43,510 bases of DNA, taken from NCBI GenBank assembly GCA_947166625.1, contig CAMVEX010000023.1, positions 1-43,510 on the forward strand, given 5' to 3'. Below the pieces are notes generated by a model, which saw nothing but the letters and a program-made list of their open reading frames with translations, searched no databases and was not told the origin of the DNA. Shown in pieces: positions 37,493-43,197 of this stretch; positions within the stretch are counted from its first letter, which is position 1, and each line of letters opens with the position of its first letter. This DNA comes from an uncultured Clostridia bacterium (GTDB lineage Bacteria > Bacillota > Clostridia > Oscillospirales > Acutalibacteraceae). Position numbers and translations under genes: made by a program.

Positions 37493-38974
37493 TTACGGTT
37501 TAATATCTACATTTGGTAACAAGCCGAACAATCCGCGGAAGAAGGCGATAATAATATCAAAGAAACTGTTTTTTACCTTGACCTCACAGTTAGCAGTCAG
37601 ATCGTTTCCGTCGCCGTCCTTTTGAACATTTCCGTTGCCGTCAACCACCTTTATGGTATATGTTTGGCTTGCAGTCATTGTGCCGACATTATGGCTGATT
37701 TTAGCATTATCACCGGAAGAAATTTTTGTGTTGCCATCATAAAGAGCAAGCACATAGCCGTCCGGAATTCCTGTAGCTGTTGCCGTGATTGTAACATTTG
37801 ACTTGTAATCAACAGTTGCTGATGATCTGACATTGAGTTTTGCCGAAGATGTCGGATTGACGGGCTCGGCAGGGGCTTCCTCGCCGAGGAAATGGATAGT
37901 TGCATTGAGAAGATCATCATTACCTTCTAAAATTATGGTACCGTTAATTTCTGTTGTGTTCCATTCTTCTTCAGACCCGTCATAATAAACATCTGTCAGA
38001 CCGGTGCATCCGTTAAATGCATTGTTCTCTATAACATATACCTTATTTGAAATCTTTACACTTTTAAGATCGGTACATTCGTAGAAAGCATAAGCGCCAA
38101 TTCCCGAGGCATTTGGGATACTTATACTTGTTAAACCGGTGCAACCACGAAATGCGCTAGAGCCAATTACATATTTGATGCTTTCCGGGATATTGATGTT
38201 TGTTAATCCTGCACAATTATAAAATGCACCGCTTTCAATTCCTATAACACTACCATCATCAGGAATAATACTATTTTTACAACCTAAAATCAGACGTTTT
38301 TCTTCTGTTTCGATTAAACAGTTTCCCGAAGAATGATATACAGTGTTTTTATCATTTACGACTATTATCTCAAGCCCGGCACTACATCCCTTAAAAGCAT
38401 CAATACCAATATTAGTAACGCTATTTCCAATTTTCAGTTCTGAAAGACCGACACAACCATTAAATGCATAGTTTTCAATACTTATGACGCCATTGCCAAT
38501 TTCAGCACTTGCTAACGCAGAACAATTGTAAAATGCCCATTGTCCGATGCTTGTAACACTGTCCGGGATCGTTATACTCGTCAGCGCAGTGCAGTCAGAG
38601 AATGCACTATCACCGATACTTGTAACACAATTCGGAATTGTAATATCACATAACGAAGTACAGCGAAAAAAAGCTATGCGTCCAATGCTTGTGACGCCAT
38701 TATTAATTATCACAGTTTTTATTGAATCATTATAAGAAGACCACGGTGAAGAGTTGCTAAAAGAATCCATCTCCCCTGTTCCGCTGATAGTCAGCGTTCG
38801 GGTACTTGCGTCATAACTCCATGTCAGATTTTCGCCACAGGTACCGCTTGTGGCATCTTCAGCATTTACGACAGTGGTCAAAATCTGCGTAAAGCCACTG
38901 CCACCTATACCCACAGAGCCTAAGAGTAGAATGATGCAGAGAATAACGGAAATTGCGTGTTTAAATTTTGACAT
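37493..38974 (-). CDS. Secreted BspA-like LRR_5 surface protein within a duplicated insertion site
   Basis: 493 residues. The signal peptide is HAISVILCIILLLGSVGIGG. An N-terminal segment TCGENLTWSYDASTRTLTISG leads into about nine LRR_5 repeats (AFYNCSALASAEIGNG, AFNGCTGLTDVYYDG). These are followed by a linker, a beta domain (TVDYKSNVTITATATGIPDG) and a tail, FFDIIIAFFRGLFGLLPNVD. The last 110 residues are clearly homologous to those of the LRR protein at 18834. ATG at 38974 is preferred to 39031 because GGAGGG lies six bases upstream and the earlier codons lie in the structured leader. The gene looks more AT-rich than its neighbours and sits between two 120-bp direct repeats, which suggests recent insertion. 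Confidence 0.88.
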   Translation of the reverse strand: MSKFKHAISVILCIILLLGSVGIGGSGFTQILTTVVNAEDATSGTCGENLTWSYDASTRTLTISGTGEMDSFSNSSPWSSYNDSIKTVIINNGVTSIGRIAFFRCTSLCDITIPNCVTSIGDSAFSDCTALTSITIPDSVTSIGQWAFYNCSALASAEIGNGVISIENYAFNGCVGLSELKIGNSVTNIGIDAFKGCSAGLEIIVVNDKNTVYHSSGNCLIETEEKRLILGCKNSIIPDDGSVIGIESGAFYNCAGLTNINIPESIKYVIGSSAFRGCTGLTSISIPNASGIGAYAFYECTDLKSVKISNKVYVIENNAFNGCTGLTDVYYDGSEEEWNTTEINGTIILEGNDDLLNATIHFLGEEAPAEPVNPTSSAKLNVRSSATVDYKSNVTITATATGIPDGYVLALYDGNTKISSGDNAKISHNVGTMTASQTYTIKVVDGNGNVQKDGDGNDLTANCEVKVKNSFFDIIIAFFRGLFGLLPNVDIKP

Positions 38975-39152
38975 AAAATTCCCTCCAAAATTAAAAAGTG
39001 CGCAGCCGAAGCTACGCACCGAAAAACGCATAGCTCCAATTGCTGCGACACAACATTCGACAACTTATACAAGAATGTGAATGAGAGCTTGCATTTTTAC
39101 CGAAATAAAAATACAAACTTGCATAAATTGCCGTTTATTCTGTTGTGTCGCA
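38975..39152 (-). promoter_or_regulatory. Structured leader RNA of the LRR gene (candidate riboswitch or attenuator)
   Basis: The predicted transcript begins near 39151, at the first base of a 12-bp perfect inverted repeat. UGCGACACAACA (39152-39141) can pair with UGUUGUGUCGCA (39055-39044) over an 85-base interior. The interior contains an 11-pair AU-rich hairpin (UUGUAUUUUUA with UAAAAAUGCAA around UUUCGG). Downstream, AGCUAUGCG (39035-39027) can pair with UGCGUAGCU (39018-39010), excluding the terminator at 39019-38998. I recognise no known riboswitch class. The function is an inference from structure. Confidence 0.55.
38993..39019 (-). terminator. Intrinsic terminator in the LRR leader
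   Basis: GTGCGTAGC, a TTCG tetraloop and GCTGCGCAC form nine pairs, followed by TTTTT. It lies upstream of the ribosome site GGAGGG, so it would end transcription before the gene is reached. Confidence 0.75.
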
Positions 39153-39157
39153 AAAAC

Positions 39158-39187
39158 AGTATAACATAAAAGAAGTATATAAATCAA
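39158..39187 (-). promoter_or_regulatory. Promoter of the LRR gene leader
   Basis: TTGATT (39187-39182), an 18-base spacer and TATACT (39163-39158). Transcription should begin close to the base of the inverted repeat. The promoter lies outside that repeat and inside the 1.88-kb duplicated unit. Confidence 0.6.
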
Positions 39188-39235
39188 TCTGTTTTATAAA
39201 CTTTCCTAAAGATTTTTATTGGTTATTTTCGCTTA

Positions 39236-39355
39236 ATTTACAGCTACATATTTTAAGGTGAGCGCGATTTGCACTCACCTTCTTTTTATAACTTCGTATA
39301 TTTTTATGAAAGCTGCCGCAGCAAGAATCAGGATAAACAGAGCGTAAGCCGCCGC
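39236..39355. repeat. 120-bp direct repeat, right copy
   Basis: Matches 37358-37477 with two mismatches. It begins with the HlyIII tail codons, out of context here, then the terminator, and then the true 3' end of the small membrane protein gene at 39275-39520. Confidence 0.95.
39255..39288 (-). terminator. Terminator after the LytTR-membrane protein pair (right copy)
   Basis: Same hairpin as at 37377 (AAGGTGAG with CTCACCTT). Here it lies past the stop of the leftward small membrane protein gene. The T run on this strand is poor, so it is best placed for the opposite strand. Confidence 0.5.
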
Positions 39356-39520
39356 CGACTCTCTGAATAAAGCCAAAAAGAACAAATCGCTAAGCAGTAT
39401 AAGCAGGCCGAGGAAAATGACGCCCGTACCTGCCGACGCCGAATCTTTATCCGCGCTTTTGATTTTGACCGCAAATCCGATGATGATAAGTAAAGCGGAC
39501 ACCGCCGCAACAAGCACCAC
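39275..39520 (-). CDS. Small three-helix membrane protein paired with LytTR
   Basis: 81 residues. It has three hydrophobic segments (AAVSALLIIIGFAV, TGVIFLGLLILLSDLFFLALF and AAYALFILILAAAAFI) and a basic end, KIYEVIKRR. The start is GTG at 39520, because GGGGGAG lies five bases before it; the upstream TTG has no ribosome site. Only one base separates it from the LytTR stop, so the two are translationally coupled. A stand-alone LytTR regulator next to a small membrane protein is the layout of LytTR regulatory systems, in which the membrane protein inhibits the regulator. That role is inferred from arrangement only. Confidence 0.75.
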   Translation of the reverse strand: MVLVAAVSALLIIIGFAVKIKSADKDSASAGTGVIFLGLLILLSDLFFLALFRESAAAYALFILILAAAAFIKIYEVIKRR

Positions 39521-39521
39521 T

Positions 39522-39857
39522 CTAACTCCCCCTTTCGGAAAAATCGTCAAATATCATAAGCGCTCTGCTTCTCTTTCTGACGCTGACAGGCAGTTCGCTT
39601 GAATCCTTGAGGATCACTCCGTCCTTATCAAAGCATGATATATAATTCATATTGACCGCAAAGCTTTTATGGGTTATGACAAAATCCTCCTGCGGAAGAA
39701 GCTTTATAAATTCGCTCAGCTTGCCGACGATTTCGGTTTCGGAGCCGTCCGAAGTATGGATCACAAGGTGCCTGTTGTAGCTTTCTACATAAATTATATC
39801 CTCCGGCGCAACAATTACCCTTCTGCTTCTCCATTTAAGAGTAATAAATCCGTCCAT
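39522..39857 (-). CDS. Stand-alone LytTR DNA-binding transcription regulator
   Basis: 111 residues, almost entirely one LytTR domain with no receiver domain. Recognised by APEDIIYVESYNRHLVIHTSDG near residue 20, KLSEFIKLLPQEDFVITHKSFAVNMNYI near 50 and LPVSVRKRSRALMIFDDF at the end. The ATG at 39857 follows GAGGAGG by nine bases and is preferred to the ATG at 39896, which lies in the terminator's T tract. LytTR proteins bind paired direct repeats upstream of surface, bacteriocin or competence genes. The targets here are unknown; the LRR gene is nearby. The gene lies downstream of a leader with its own promoter, small ORF and terminator. Confidence 0.9.
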   Translation of the reverse strand: MDGFITLKWRSRRVIVAPEDIIYVESYNRHLVIHTSDGSETEIVGKLSEFIKLLPQEDFVITHKSFAVNMNYISCFDKDGVILKDSSELPVSVRKRSRALMIFDDFSERGS

Positions 39858-39881
39858 TTTAACATTCCTCCTCAAAATTTG

Positions 39882-39915
39882 TAAAAAAATAAACATCCCC
39901 GTAAAACGGAGATGT
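39882..39915 (-). terminator. Terminator between the 41-codon ORF and LytTR
   Basis: ACATCTCCGT, UUU and ACGGGGATGT form a ten-pair stem (one G-U pair), followed by TTTATTTTTTT on the minus strand. The stem begins at the last base of the upstream ORF's TGA. Transcription of LytTR must read through it, unless an unseen promoter lies downstream. Confidence 0.88.
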
Positions 39916-40040
39916 CAATAATCACCTGCACTTTGTCGCCTTTCGGGGGCAATACGGCGGGCATAAAGAATTCTCCGATTACAAATCGCAAAATAATTTG
40001 ATCTGTTGATTCGTCTGTAAAGATCGGAATACTTTGTCAT
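39915..40040 (-). CDS. 41-residue basic small ORF, possible leader peptide
   Basis: ATG at 40040 with the ribosome site AAGGGGTGAG five bases upstream, ending at TGA 39917-39915. The product starts MTKYSDLYRRINRSNYFAIC and ends RRIAPERRQSAGDY; it has about ten Arg and no hydrophobic stretch. It follows a consensus promoter, and a terminator starts exactly at its stop codon, as in translation-controlled attenuation. A 30-codon ORF in another frame (39964-39872, starting MPAVLPPKGDK) overlaps its end and could be the translated one instead. No homologue is recognised. Confidence 0.5.
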   Translation of the reverse strand: MTKYSDLYRRINRSNYFAICNRRILYARRIAPERRQSAGDY

Positions 40041-40044
40041 TATG

Positions 40045-40073
40045 CTCACCCCTTCGGAATTAAATTCGGTGAG
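40045..40073 (-). promoter_or_regulatory. Hairpin covering the ribosome site of the 41-codon ORF
   Basis: CTCACC at the predicted 5' end of the transcript pairs with GGTGAG, which includes part of the ORF's Shine-Dalgarno sequence. The enclosed sequence has a further GAATT/AATTC pairing. If it folds, translation of the small ORF is repressed. Confidence 0.5.
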
Positions 40074-40076
40074 TTG

Positions 40077-40105
40077 AATATATCAGCATTGCACAAATTT
40101 GTCAA
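40077..40105 (-). promoter_or_regulatory. Consensus promoter upstream of the LytTR leader
   Basis: Perfect TTGACA (40105-40100), a 17-base spacer and TATATT (40082-40077). Confidence 0.8.
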
Positions 40106-40109
40106 TGCT
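40085..40109. promoter_or_regulatory. Operator-like dyad over the -35 element
   Basis: AGCATTG and CAATGCT arms enclose the palindrome ACAAATTTGT (offset by one base), 25 bases in all. It covers the -35 hexamer and most of the spacer of the leader promoter, so a bound protein would block RNA polymerase. The protein is unknown. Confidence 0.6.
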
Positions 40110-40244
40110 TTTTTGTGGAAACTGCAAAAGTGTTGAATTAAAGTGCATAATTGTTATTTATGAATTATAAACGCCTTATCAGCACGCAAAAAATCCGATT
40201 TTGTCCACAGTAAAACTTTTTTCACAACCCCGACGAATGCAAAA

Positions 40245-40253
40245 TGATATAAT
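40245..40253 (+). promoter_or_regulatory. Extended -10 promoter of the lipoprotein gene
   Basis: TG, one base, then a perfect TATAAT (40248-40253). No good -35 hexamer is present, which fits an extended -10 promoter. The start would fall near 40260. Confidence 0.5.
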
Positions 40254-40268
40254 TGATTTAGGCATCCC

Positions 40269-40305
40269 GTTCCCCGAAATTAAAAATCACTTGAATTCGG
40301 GGAAC
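40269..40305 (+). repeat. Inverted repeat in the lipoprotein gene leader
   Basis: GTTCCCCGAA and TTCGGGGAAC, ten perfect pairs around a 17-base loop, without a T run. It lies just after the predicted transcription start, so it could be a leader hairpin or an operator. Confidence 0.55.
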
Positions 40306-40364
40306 AGACGGAGTATATTCATATCAAGGCAAAGGATGAATTCACGGCGGGAAGGAGATTTATC

Positions 40365-41396
40365 ATGAGTTTTATCAAAAAAATCGGCGTATATATGATC
40401 ATTACGGCGATGCTCGCTCCCCTTCTGCTCAGCGGTTGCGCCCGCGAAAAATCATTCGCAGAGACAAGCGGAAACGAAGAGGTCAAAAAAATCTTTTCCG
40501 GATACCGGTTTCCGGGCGATATAGTTGACAGGCTCGGCATAGAATACGATCACAAGCCCGATACAAAAGGGCTTGAAAAAGTCACCGGGGAAACCGAAGA
40601 GGATGATTCCTATTCCGTCAACTATCTTAACAAGAAAGGCAAAACGGTCTATACCTTTTATGAGAATTCGACCGAGCCCCGCTTTAATTTTTACACAAAA
40701 GACAAAGACGGAAACGATATTACCGCAACATATTATCTGGACAGCGGAGACGGCATTACGGGCGTAAAAGCAACCGGAAACGATTACGATATAAGCATTT
40801 ATTATGACGAAAACGGCAAGAGAGAATGTTATTCAAATCAGTATGACCCGGATGATAAAATGATATTTGTCTCCTGCAACGAAAAGGATTCCGAATGGCA
40901 GATCGAATCGGCGGGCTGGTTTGACGACGAGGGCTATGTAAGCTACAGCGGCTGGTATGATATAGATAATAAATGGCAGGATTGGTTTGAGCACCGGTAT
41001 GAGAAAGAGGAAAAAATAAAAACGACCGATGTATCGGAGCTTTATGATGTGATCCCCTTCGTTTTCCGCGCCGGCAAACACACCTTGAGTTATACAGAGG
41101 AGAACGGCAAACGCGAATGGTATATGACCTTCGGGATCATAGTCCAATTCGATAATATGGAGTCGGCGGAAGATTTCGCCGCGAAATACAAAACCGCAGA
41201 GCCCCATTACAGTGATATTGACGGCGAAACGCCCGAAATCATAATAGAAGATGTGACCCTGAAATTCTCGGAGAAATTTGAAGACTTTGCCGAATTTGCA
41301 AAGCGGGAGTTCAACGACGATTACTCCCATGTAATAAATCTTGATGAGAATTACGAGATTACGGCTTTCGGCACGGGCGACGTGCAGTTTTATTAA
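40365..41396 (+). CDS. Lipoprotein of unknown function
   Basis: 343 residues. The signal peptide ends in the lipobox LLLSGC, giving a lipid anchor at Cys near residue 25. The body is acidic and rich in Tyr, Asp and Glu, with repeated short beta motifs (YFDNxG-like: YYDENGKRECYSNQYDPDD, GWFDDEGYVSYSGWYD) that suggest a solenoid of YD/MORN-like hairpins. It then has an alpha/beta C-terminal part (GIIVQFDNMESAEDFAAKY). No family is recognised. It stands alone behind an extended -10 promoter and an inverted repeat, divergent from the LytTR leader. Confidence 0.78.
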   Translation: MSFIKKIGVYMIITAMLAPLLLSGCAREKSFAETSGNEEVKKIFSGYRFPGDIVDRLGIEYDHKPDTKGLEKVTGETEEDDSYSVNYLNKKGKTVYTFYENSTEPRFNFYTKDKDGNDITATYYLDSGDGITGVKATGNDYDISIYYDENGKRECYSNQYDPDDKMIFVSCNEKDSEWQIESAGWFDDEGYVSYSGWYDIDNKWQDWFEHRYEKEEKIKTTDVSELYDVIPFVFRAGKHTLSYTEENGKREWYMTFGIIVQFDNMESAEDFAAKYKTAEPHYSDIDGETPEIIIEDVTLKFSEKFEDFAEFAKREFNDDYSHVINLDENYEITAFGTGDVQFY

Positions 41397-41504
41397 ACGA
41401 TGAGCCGATTATAAAATATCCTGTTTATGTTGACATTATAAATCATGACTGTAACATCAAGAAGATTTTTCAGTCAAAAAACGGTTTTAACGGAAAGAAA
41501 AGTG

Positions 41505-41533
41505 TTGCAACTCACGGCGGGATATGGTTAAAT
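41505..41533 (+). promoter_or_regulatory. Possible promoter of the small exported protein gene
   Basis: TTGCAA (41505-41510), a 17-base spacer and TTAAAT (41528-41533). Both hexamers are imperfect. Confidence 0.4.
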
Positions 41534-41584
41534 AATAGCGTACAACAGCAAAAATGCTGAAAACCGATCAAGGAGACTTAAATT

Positions 41585-41902
41585 ATGTCAACCGTTAAAA
41601 AAATCATAGCGATCATCCTTTGCCTCACCGTATTCACAGGCATATTCTCAACCGTATCATACGCTCTGCCAGGAGCCGCCGAAAGCGCCGTTCAGGCAGA
41701 AACCAAAGAAGAACCCGCGGAAGAAACTCCCGATGTTCCCGTTACATTTTTCGGCTGGTTTGAGCTCAGCCCCACGATGGCAAGGATATTTGACGCATTC
41801 CCCGTGCTTCTTATTGTTGCCGCTCCGTTCCTTGCGATCGCAGAAATCCCCTATGTTATCAAAGATATATTCAGCTCTATCGGATCAAGATTTGCCGATT
41901 AA
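41585..41902 (+). CDS. Small exported or membrane protein of unknown function
   Basis: 105 residues. The signal peptide is KIIAIILCLTVFTGIFSTVSYA, with a possible cut after YALPG. A short acidic linker (ETKEEPAEETPD) follows, then a hydrophobic C-terminal half: VTFFGWFELSP, FPVLLIVAAPFLAIAEIPYVI and IFSSIGSRFAD. The mature part has one likely membrane helix. The layout (signal, acidic linker, aromatic/hydrophobic end) recalls the tails of the large exported proteins in this window, without close sequence match. AAGGAGA precedes the ATG. No family is recognised. Confidence 0.7.
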   Translation: MSTVKKIIAIILCLTVFTGIFSTVSYALPGAAESAVQAETKEEPAEETPDVPVTFFGWFELSPTMARIFDAFPVLLIVAAPFLAIAEIPYVIKDIFSSIGSRFAD

Positions 41903-41924
41903 GCAAAACCGAATCAAATCAAAT

Positions 41925-41953
41925 GCTGTCTGTCCAATGGGCAGGCAGTTTTT
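41925..41953 (+). terminator. Terminator after the small exported protein gene
   Basis: CTGTCTGTCC and GGGCAGGCAG (two G-U pairs) around AAT, followed by TTTTT. Confidence 0.8.
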
Positions 41954-42098
41954 ATATATCGGGTATATTTAATGTATAATTTCCGATCGGATCTATGGTA
42001 TAATTATGTAAATTTGAAAAAAATTCCGTTAGATTTGCAATTTTAGCCGACTGCCTTATGAAGGGACATACCGAATATAGCAGAAAGGGGGCGAGGTT

Positions 42099-42398
42099 AT
42101 CAAAAACACAAAGGACTGCAATACTATTCTCAAAGAATGTTATGCACAGTACAGAATAAAACTGTTTTATTACTGCCTCGCCCGGCTTGACGGCGCAAGG
42201 GAAGACGCAGATGACTGCGTTCAGGATTCCTTCCTGGTGCTGCAGCAAAAACTGAATTCAAGAGAAGTAATAGAAAACCCGAGGGCGTTCCTCTACCGCA
42301 CGGCGGATAATTTCGTCAAGCGGCGCAAGCCGAATATAACTGCATCGCAATTAAACTCGCCGCAGGCGAATATAACTGAAAAAATCCTTGTCTTTTGA
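42099..42398 (+). pseudogene. Decayed ECF (sigma-70 family) sigma factor, region 2 fragment
   Basis: An open frame of 99 codons without a standard start codon. After a good ribosome site (AAAGGGGG), the place of the expected ATG is ATC at 42099. The product reads KNTKDCNTILKECYAQYR, then the typical ECF region 2 segment DGAREDADDCVQDSFLVLQQ and ENPRAFLYRTADNFVKRRK, and then stops after a few unrelated residues, with region 4 missing. Both the start codon and the -35 binding domain are absent, so it is probably non-functional. The last bases are the arm of the terminator at 42380. Start loss by a single G-to-C change is an inference. Confidence 0.75.
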
Positions 42399-42409
42399 CA
42401 AGGATTTTT
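42380..42409. terminator. Terminator at the end of the rRNA/tRNA operon and the sigma fragment
   Basis: AAAAATCCTTGTC and GACAAGGATTTTT form 13 perfect pairs around TTTT. On the minus strand it directly follows the displaced tRNA 3' half, so it was probably the original terminator of the 23S-tRNA-Val transcript. It works in both directions. Confidence 0.9.
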
Positions 42410-42411
42410 CG

Positions 42412-42458
42412 TGGTGGTCGTTACAGGACTTGAACCTGTGACCTCCCGCACGTCAAGC
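42412..42458 (-). repeat. tRNA-Val 3'-half fragment (distal att site)
   Basis: 47 bases identical to nucleotides 30-76 of the tRNA-Val at 43198-43273, including the anticodon loop, T arm and encoded CCA. The match ends abruptly at 42458. It cannot form a tRNA by itself. Confidence 0.93.
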
Positions 42459-42507
42459 TGTTATCAAGTATCTAACAACCTATATTTTTCAACGTTTTCT
42501 AGTATTA

Positions 42508-42534
42508 TGTCTGCATTTAATGTCTGCATTTTAA
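42508..42534 (+). repeat. Tandem TGTCTGCAT pair, left
   Basis: TGTCTGCATTTAA at 42508 and TGTCTGCATTTTAA at 42521, a 13-base period. The same pair with the same 13-base spacing and orientation recurs at 43084-43110. These are candidate integrase arm-binding sites. Confidence 0.75.
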
Positions 42535-42588
42535 GCAAATTTTTTGTTAATTATCAATAATAGTCACCTATTTAGATGATTGATTCCT

Positions 42589-43053
42589 TTAATGAAATCT
42601 TGAAAAATCTTTAGCAAGGTACTTATCATATTTTTCTTTACGATATTCTTGCTTTTTGCCTGTCTTAGGATTCTTTCTATTTCCATTAAACCAAATACTG
42701 CGTTTACCTATGTTTTTGCCAGTCTTATTAGTAACGCATTCAGACAGAAACTCTTCTGAAGACATAATCCACATCGATTTGAGTCGTTCTGAATAAAACA
42801 CAAAATAGAAATTGGGAGTTAGTTCGTGTTCAATACAAGAAAACAAAGCCGCATCACCATCATTAACTACAGCTGACCTTGCCTTAATCTGAATCTCTAT
42901 AAAAGTACCATCAGCCTTCTTTATCACACAATCTACTCCGTGGTCATCAACAAGCGGGGTATAACAATCGAGATTTTCCATAAGCATCTTGCCAATAAGA
43001 TAGTATTCCATTCTTTTGCCAAAGCCAGCTGTATGTCTAAAAGATATGCTCAT
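42589..43053 (-). CDS. DUF4365-like PD-(D/E)XK fold protein, element cargo
   Basis: 154 residues, no signal peptide. The N-terminal helix RHTAGFGKRMEYYLIGKMLM contains the Glu commonly found at the start of this fold. DDHGVDCVIKKADGTFIEIQIKAR near residue 40 fits the catalytic strand pair, with Asp in GVD and the Q-x-K (QIK) variant of the (D/E)xK motif seen in DUF4365 and Mrr-like proteins. The C-terminal half is basic (NRKNPKTGKKQEYRKEK). It could be a nuclease or a DNA-binding relic, perhaps for defence against other elements. The upstream GAGAGGA is 12 bases from the ATG, a weak spacing. It is the only gene of the tRNA-bracketed element and is AT-rich. Confidence 0.75.
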   Translation of the reverse strand: MSISFRHTAGFGKRMEYYLIGKMLMENLDCYTPLVDDHGVDCVIKKADGTFIEIQIKARSAVVNDGDAALFSCIEHELTPNFYFVFYSERLKSMWIMSSEEFLSECVTNKTGKNIGKRSIWFNGNRKNPKTGKKQEYRKEKYDKYLAKDFSRFH

Positions 43054-43083
43054 AATATAAATCTATCCTCTCTCATCAAAATT

Positions 43084-43110
43084 TGTCTGCATAATTTGTC
43101 TGCATTTTAA
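43084..43110 (+). repeat. Tandem TGTCTGCAT pair, right
   Basis: TGTCTGCAT at 43084 and at 43097, with the second continuing TTTAA. It has the same period and orientation as the pair at 42508. It also lies 31 bases upstream of the cargo gene's start, so it could be an operator instead. Confidence 0.75.
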
Positions 43111-43169
43111 TCATTTTTGATGCGTTTTATGCTATTTTTCACTACCAAGAAAATGCCGATAAAAGTAAA

Positions 43170-43194
43170 GAAATCCCTTATTTCAAGGGATTTC
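43170..43194 (-). terminator. Element-borne terminator after tRNA-Val
   Basis: GAAATCCCTT and AAGGGATTTC form ten pairs around a five-base loop. On the minus strand CTTTACTTTT follows. It lies three bases past the tRNA CCA end, inside the element, so insertion replaced the original terminator with this one. Confidence 0.75.
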
Positions 43195-43197
43195 CAA

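Noticed and set aside
39044-39152. Invertible promoter flanked by 12-bp inverted repeats as the first explanation
   Set aside because: The best promoter lies outside the repeats and its start falls on the repeat, and no recombinase gene is near. Kept only as a rival hypothesis to the structured leader.
41952-42248. Minus-strand 98-codon ORF over the sigma-factor region
   Set aside because: Antisense to the ECF region 2 reading frame, which has clear family motifs; no ribosome site or domain on the minus strand.
42412-42458. A second tRNA gene
   Set aside because: It has only the 3' 47 bases, no D arm or 5' acceptor strand, so it cannot fold; it is an att-site remnant.
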